Below, one piece after another: positions 61,136-64,000 of a stretch of 64,000 bases of DNA. Within the stretch, counting starts at the first letter, position 1, and each line of letters opens with the position of its first letter. The DNA lies in NCBI GenBank assembly GCA_954871525.1, contig OX940862.1, positions 39,176,232 to 39,240,231 on the forward strand, written 5' to 3'. The notes beneath the pieces were generated by a model. That model was not told the origin of the DNA. It worked only from the letters and a program-made list of their open reading frames with translations, and ran no database searches. The DNA comes from Parietaria judaica (Eukaryota > Streptophyta > Magnoliopsida > Rosales > Urticaceae). A program made the position numbers and the translations under genes.

Positions 61136-61585
61136 ATGGATGATCCGTCTTGTTTCGGTTCGTCATCGGAATATCATCAGGGATTCTTTTTCGGGTTTAC
61201 CTCTTCCTCTTCCTCCGATGATGATAGTTTTTCTATGGATACAAGTTCCAATAATACTATTGTCATATCCTCCGACGACACCGAGGAGTTTGAAATGCCT
61301 CCGAATCCAACTCTAAATCGGACCTCTCGTGCCGGTGGGCCACGACCGACGAGGGGGCGTGGGCGTGGGCGTGGGCGGGGACGTGGTAGGCCACCGTCTT
61401 TTCTATGGGAAACAGATTTTCAAATGAGGCTCAAATGGAACAATGAGACTCAAACTCAAGATAGGTACGCCAAATGCAAATGGTGCCGTCAAGAGATTCT
61501 CGCAATCGTTGAACGAGGCACAACTCATTTACGCCGACATGCTAATCGTTGTCGTAGAGATTTAGGTATTGATGACGAATTATGA
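61136..61585 (+). CDS. BED-type zinc-finger ORF, 149 aa, block D consensus (unit 36)
   Basis: Block D consensus protein. The downstream motif GCCAAGGC reads GCCGAGGC in this unit (near 62112). Confidence 0.63.
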   Translation: MDDPSCFGSSSEYHQGFFFGFTSSSSSDDDSFSMDTSSNNTIVISSDDTEEFEMPPNPTLNRTSRAGGPRPTRGRGRGRGRGRGRPPSFLWETDFQMRLKWNNETQTQDRYAKCKWCRQEILAIVERGTTHLRRHANRCRRDLGIDDEL

Positions 61586-62877
61586 TTTTAATTGTTGTAG
61601 TTTTATTAATATAATTTTGAATTGTTGTGAGTTATTTTGTTATTTGAAAAAGTATTAAATGTAATGTTGGATTGTTGTGAGTGATTTTGTTGTTTTAAAA
61701 CTATTAAATGTAATATTTAATTGCTGTAAGTGATTTTGTTGTTTTAAAATTATTAAATGTAATGTTTAACTGTTGTAAGCGATTATGTTGTTTTAATATT
61801 AAATTTAATGATGAATTGTTCGAAGTGATTTTGTTGATTTAAAATTAATAAATGTAATGAAGTATGATACTCGCCGCGGCACAATGTTAACAATGCCTTG
61901 GCAAGACCTATTGACTCATGATTAATAACCGTAGTCGAACTCACGCCACGGCATATCAAAATCTATGCCTCGGCATTTTTACAATGGCCGCGGCAGAATT
62001 GTAGTAACGCCGCGGCGTTTAGTGACTTACAGAGTCCATTCTCTCTGTATAATTTGAAACAACATATAGGCCTCGGCATGGTATCAGCAAGCCGTGGCTT
62101 CGTTGGCCATGCCGAGGCATGGGTAACAGAATGCCGCAGCTTACATCGTCTGTTTACCAAAGTACCCTCACAATATGCAACTCGCCGAGGCCTCTCTTGA
62201 AAGTGCCGCGGCGAGTTGCATAATCAAGAGGGCAAATTTGTAAATTAAAATGAAGCCACAGCGTGTTCATTCAAATGCCGCGGCATGATAAGTAAATTTA
62301 CAATGTAACTATTAGTTATCATATTAATTGTAACACAATTTTAGTAAATTAAATTATCTCATTAATAAACTATGAAAATGTTGATAATTTTATTATAAAA
62401 AAAAAAACAAAATAATGCACTTAATAATGATAACTAAATAATCGTTCAAACAAAAAACACAACATAGTACTATTAATTATATAATTTTTCAAACCAAAAA
62501 TATAAAAAATTAATATAATTACAGTTTAATTTTATGGGTTTAAAGTCTAGGGTAAAATTGTAAAAATTAATTAACCACGCCGCGACTTATTTTGTAGAAG
62601 CCACGGCTTTATCTCAAACGTCGGATATATCCGTTGCAGAAACTGAACACGCCGCGGCATATAGAACCCCTGCCGCGGCTTTCTATCGCTGAAACAAAAA
62701 CGGCTAGTTTTTCTCTTCACCCGAATTATTACCCCACAACGGTAATAAACGGCTATATTTGTTAACAACGTTTAAATTCACACAAATTTTCTATTTAAAC
62801 CTATACTTGTTCACATTTTATTCTATGTTTCATCAAATTAATCCTTAGATTCAAAAATATCATCATTTTACTTTGTT

Positions 62878-63327
62878 ATGGATGATCCGTCTTGTTTCGG
62901 TTCGTCATCGGAATGTCATCAGGGATTCTTTTTCGGGTTTACCTCTTCCTCTTCCTCCGATGATGATAGTTTTTCTATGGATACAAGTTCCAATAATACT
63001 ATTGTCATATCCTCCGACGACACCGAGGAGTTTGAAATGCCTCCGAATCCAACTCTAAATCGGACCTCTCGTGCCGGTGGGCCACGAGCGACGAAGGGGC
63101 GTGGGCGTGGGCGTGGGCGGAGACGTGGTAGGCCACCGTCTTTTCTATGGGAAACAGATTTTCAAATGAGGCTCAAATGGAACAATGAGACTCAAACTCA
63201 AGATAGGTACGCCAAATGCAAATGGTGCTGTCAAGAGATTCTCGCAATCGTTGAACGAGGCACAACTCATTTACGCCGACATGCTAATCGTTGTCGTAGA
63301 GATTTAGGTATTGATGACGAATTATGA
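62878..63327 (+). CDS. BED-type zinc-finger ORF, 149 aa, mosaic of blocks D and A (unit 37)
   Basis: The 5' end (Gln15) and both flanks are block D, but Ala71, Lys73 and Cys118 are those of block A units 2, 3 and 5, more than 55 kb away. Private changes are Tyr13Cys and Gly82Arg. Ligands are intact. The first upstream motif has decayed to GCCGCGAC. The unit is cut by the window end after the hairpin. Confidence 0.62.
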   Translation: MDDPSCFGSSSECHQGFFFGFTSSSSSDDDSFSMDTSSNNTIVISSDDTEEFEMPPNPTLNRTSRAGGPRATKGRGRGRGRRRGRPPSFLWETDFQMRLKWNNETQTQDRYAKCKWCCQEILAIVERGTTHLRRHANRCRRDLGIDDEL

Positions 63328-64000
63328 TTTTAATTGTTGTAGTTTTATTAATATAATTTTGAATTGTTGTGAGTTATTTTGTTATTTGAAAAAGTATTAA
63401 ATGTAATGTTGGATTGTTGTTAGTGATTTTGTTGTTTTAAAACTATTAAATGTAATATTTAATTGCTGTAAGTGATTTTGTTGTTTTAAAATTATTAAAT
63501 GTAATGTTTAACTGTTGTAAGCGATTATGTTGTTTTAATATTAAATTTAATGATGAATTGTTCGAAGTGATTTTGTTGATTTAAAACTAATAAATGTAAT
63601 GAAGTATGATACTCGCCGCGGCACAATGTTAACAATGCCTTGGCAAGACCTATTGACTCATGATTAATAACCGTAGTCGAACTCACGCCACGGCATATCA
63701 AAATCTATGCCTCGGCATTTTTACAATGGCCGCGGCAGAATTGTAGTAACGCCGCGGCGTTTAGTGACTTACAGAGTCCATGCTCTCTGTATAATTTGAA
63801 ACAACATATAGGCCTCGGCATGGTATCAGCAAGCCGTGGCTTCGTTGGCCATGCCAAGGCATGGGTAACAGAATGCCGCAGCTTACATCGTCTGTTTACC
63901 AAAGTACCCTCACAATATGCAACTCGCCGAGGCCTCTCTTGAAAGTGCCGCGGCGAGTTGCATAATCAAGAGGGCAAATTTGTAAATTAAAATGAAGCCA

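Larger units (their letters stand above)
1..64000 (+). repeat. Mega-satellite: 37 head-to-tail copies of a ~1.74 kb unit, each with one BED-finger ORF
   Basis: The whole window is one direct tandem array. Taking the unit to begin at the TTAATATAATTACAG word, ORF start codons recur every 1739 bp (units 1-7), 1728 bp (most of units 8-20) or 1741-1743 bp (units 21-36, with unit 30 at 1733). All copies face the same way and no foreign sequence separates them. The first base lies inside the repeat and the last base is about 1.49 kb into unit 37, so the array continues on both sides. Units differ by scattered substitutions, a 12-bp length change in the coding part and A-tract length changes. They share variants in local clusters, as expected from unequal exchange and conversion. 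No telomeric, rDNA or centromere-specific motif was recognised. Confidence 0.98.
36391..64000 (+). repeat. Block D: units 22-37 (1741-1743-bp type)
   Basis: Sixteen units with the 149-codon ORF carrying Cys6, Gln15, Pro71, Arg133 and Arg138. Block-specific variants include CTATCGCTGAC upstream, TTAACAACG in the leader, TTGTTGATTTAAAA in the minisatellite, ACAATGTAACTATTAG in the tail, and an A-tract that varies in length from unit to unit and explains the 1741-1743 bp spread. Two-unit higher-order repeats are visible at units 23-26 (shift 3485 bp) and at units 30-34 (shift 3483 bp). The last unit is cut by the window end. Confidence 0.9.

Noticed and set aside
1..64000. CRISPR array
   Set aside because: The repeats are direct but 1.7 kb long with no spacer/repeat alternation, and the DNA is eukaryotic in character.
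1..64000. tRNA, rRNA or snRNA tandem genes
   Set aside because: No tRNA A/B-box pair, conserved rRNA segments or snRNA promoter elements were recognised in the unit.

Overview
The window is one uninterrupted head-to-tail tandem array. A unit of about 1.74 kb is repeated 37 times (36 complete units plus a truncated last one), and the array runs off both ends. There is no single-copy DNA, rRNA, tRNA, CRISPR array or bacterial-style operon. The sequence is AT-rich, each unit has a eukaryotic-style start-codon context and an AATAAA signal, and the predicted protein ends in a BED-type zinc finger like that at the N-terminus of plant hAT-family transposases. The best reading is a flowering-plant nuclear genome and a mega-satellite built from, or carrying, a fragment of a hAT-like element. 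The species cannot be named from the sequence.

Each unit has the same layout, in unit 1 coordinates: AT-rich lead (1-69); four GCC[NN]GGC motifs (70-170); a putative promoter with TATA-like sites (151-157, 283-290), two AAACGGCTA motifs and a small perfect hairpin (217-239); a 7-codon upstream ORF (316-339); a single-exon ORF of 149 or 145 codons (369-818); a decayed minisatellite of about 49 bp (821-1095) ending in an AATAAA; a second cluster of 14 GCC[NN]GGC motifs, mostly 20-22 bp apart (1106-1517), with a long imperfect hairpin inside it (1398-1465); and an AT-rich tail (1518-1739).

The array falls into four blocks. Block A (1-12173, units 1-7, 1739 bp) has the 149-aa form. Block B (12174-25998, units 8-15, 1728 bp) has a 145-aa form that lacks four residues of the Arg-Gly run. 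Block C (25999-36390, units 16-21) mixes B-like and A-like units in a 3-unit higher-order repeat of 5195 bp. Block D (36391-64000, units 22-37, 1741-1743 bp) again has 149 aa and contains 2-unit higher-order repeats. Thirty copies keep the reading frame and seven are interrupted (units 7, 10, 18, 21, 30, 32, 34). Several of the breaks are shared by separate units, so damaged units have been copied along with intact ones.

The points most worth a second look are: a BED-finger ORF flanked on both sides by a dense, roughly helically phased array of one near-palindromic motif; a short protein that joins a SUMO-interaction-like motif, an Arg-Gly/AT-hook-like segment and a BED finger; and the record of unequal exchange and gene conversion written along the array. 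Whether the protein is expressed, or the ORF is only carried along by satellite homogenisation, cannot be settled from the sequence.
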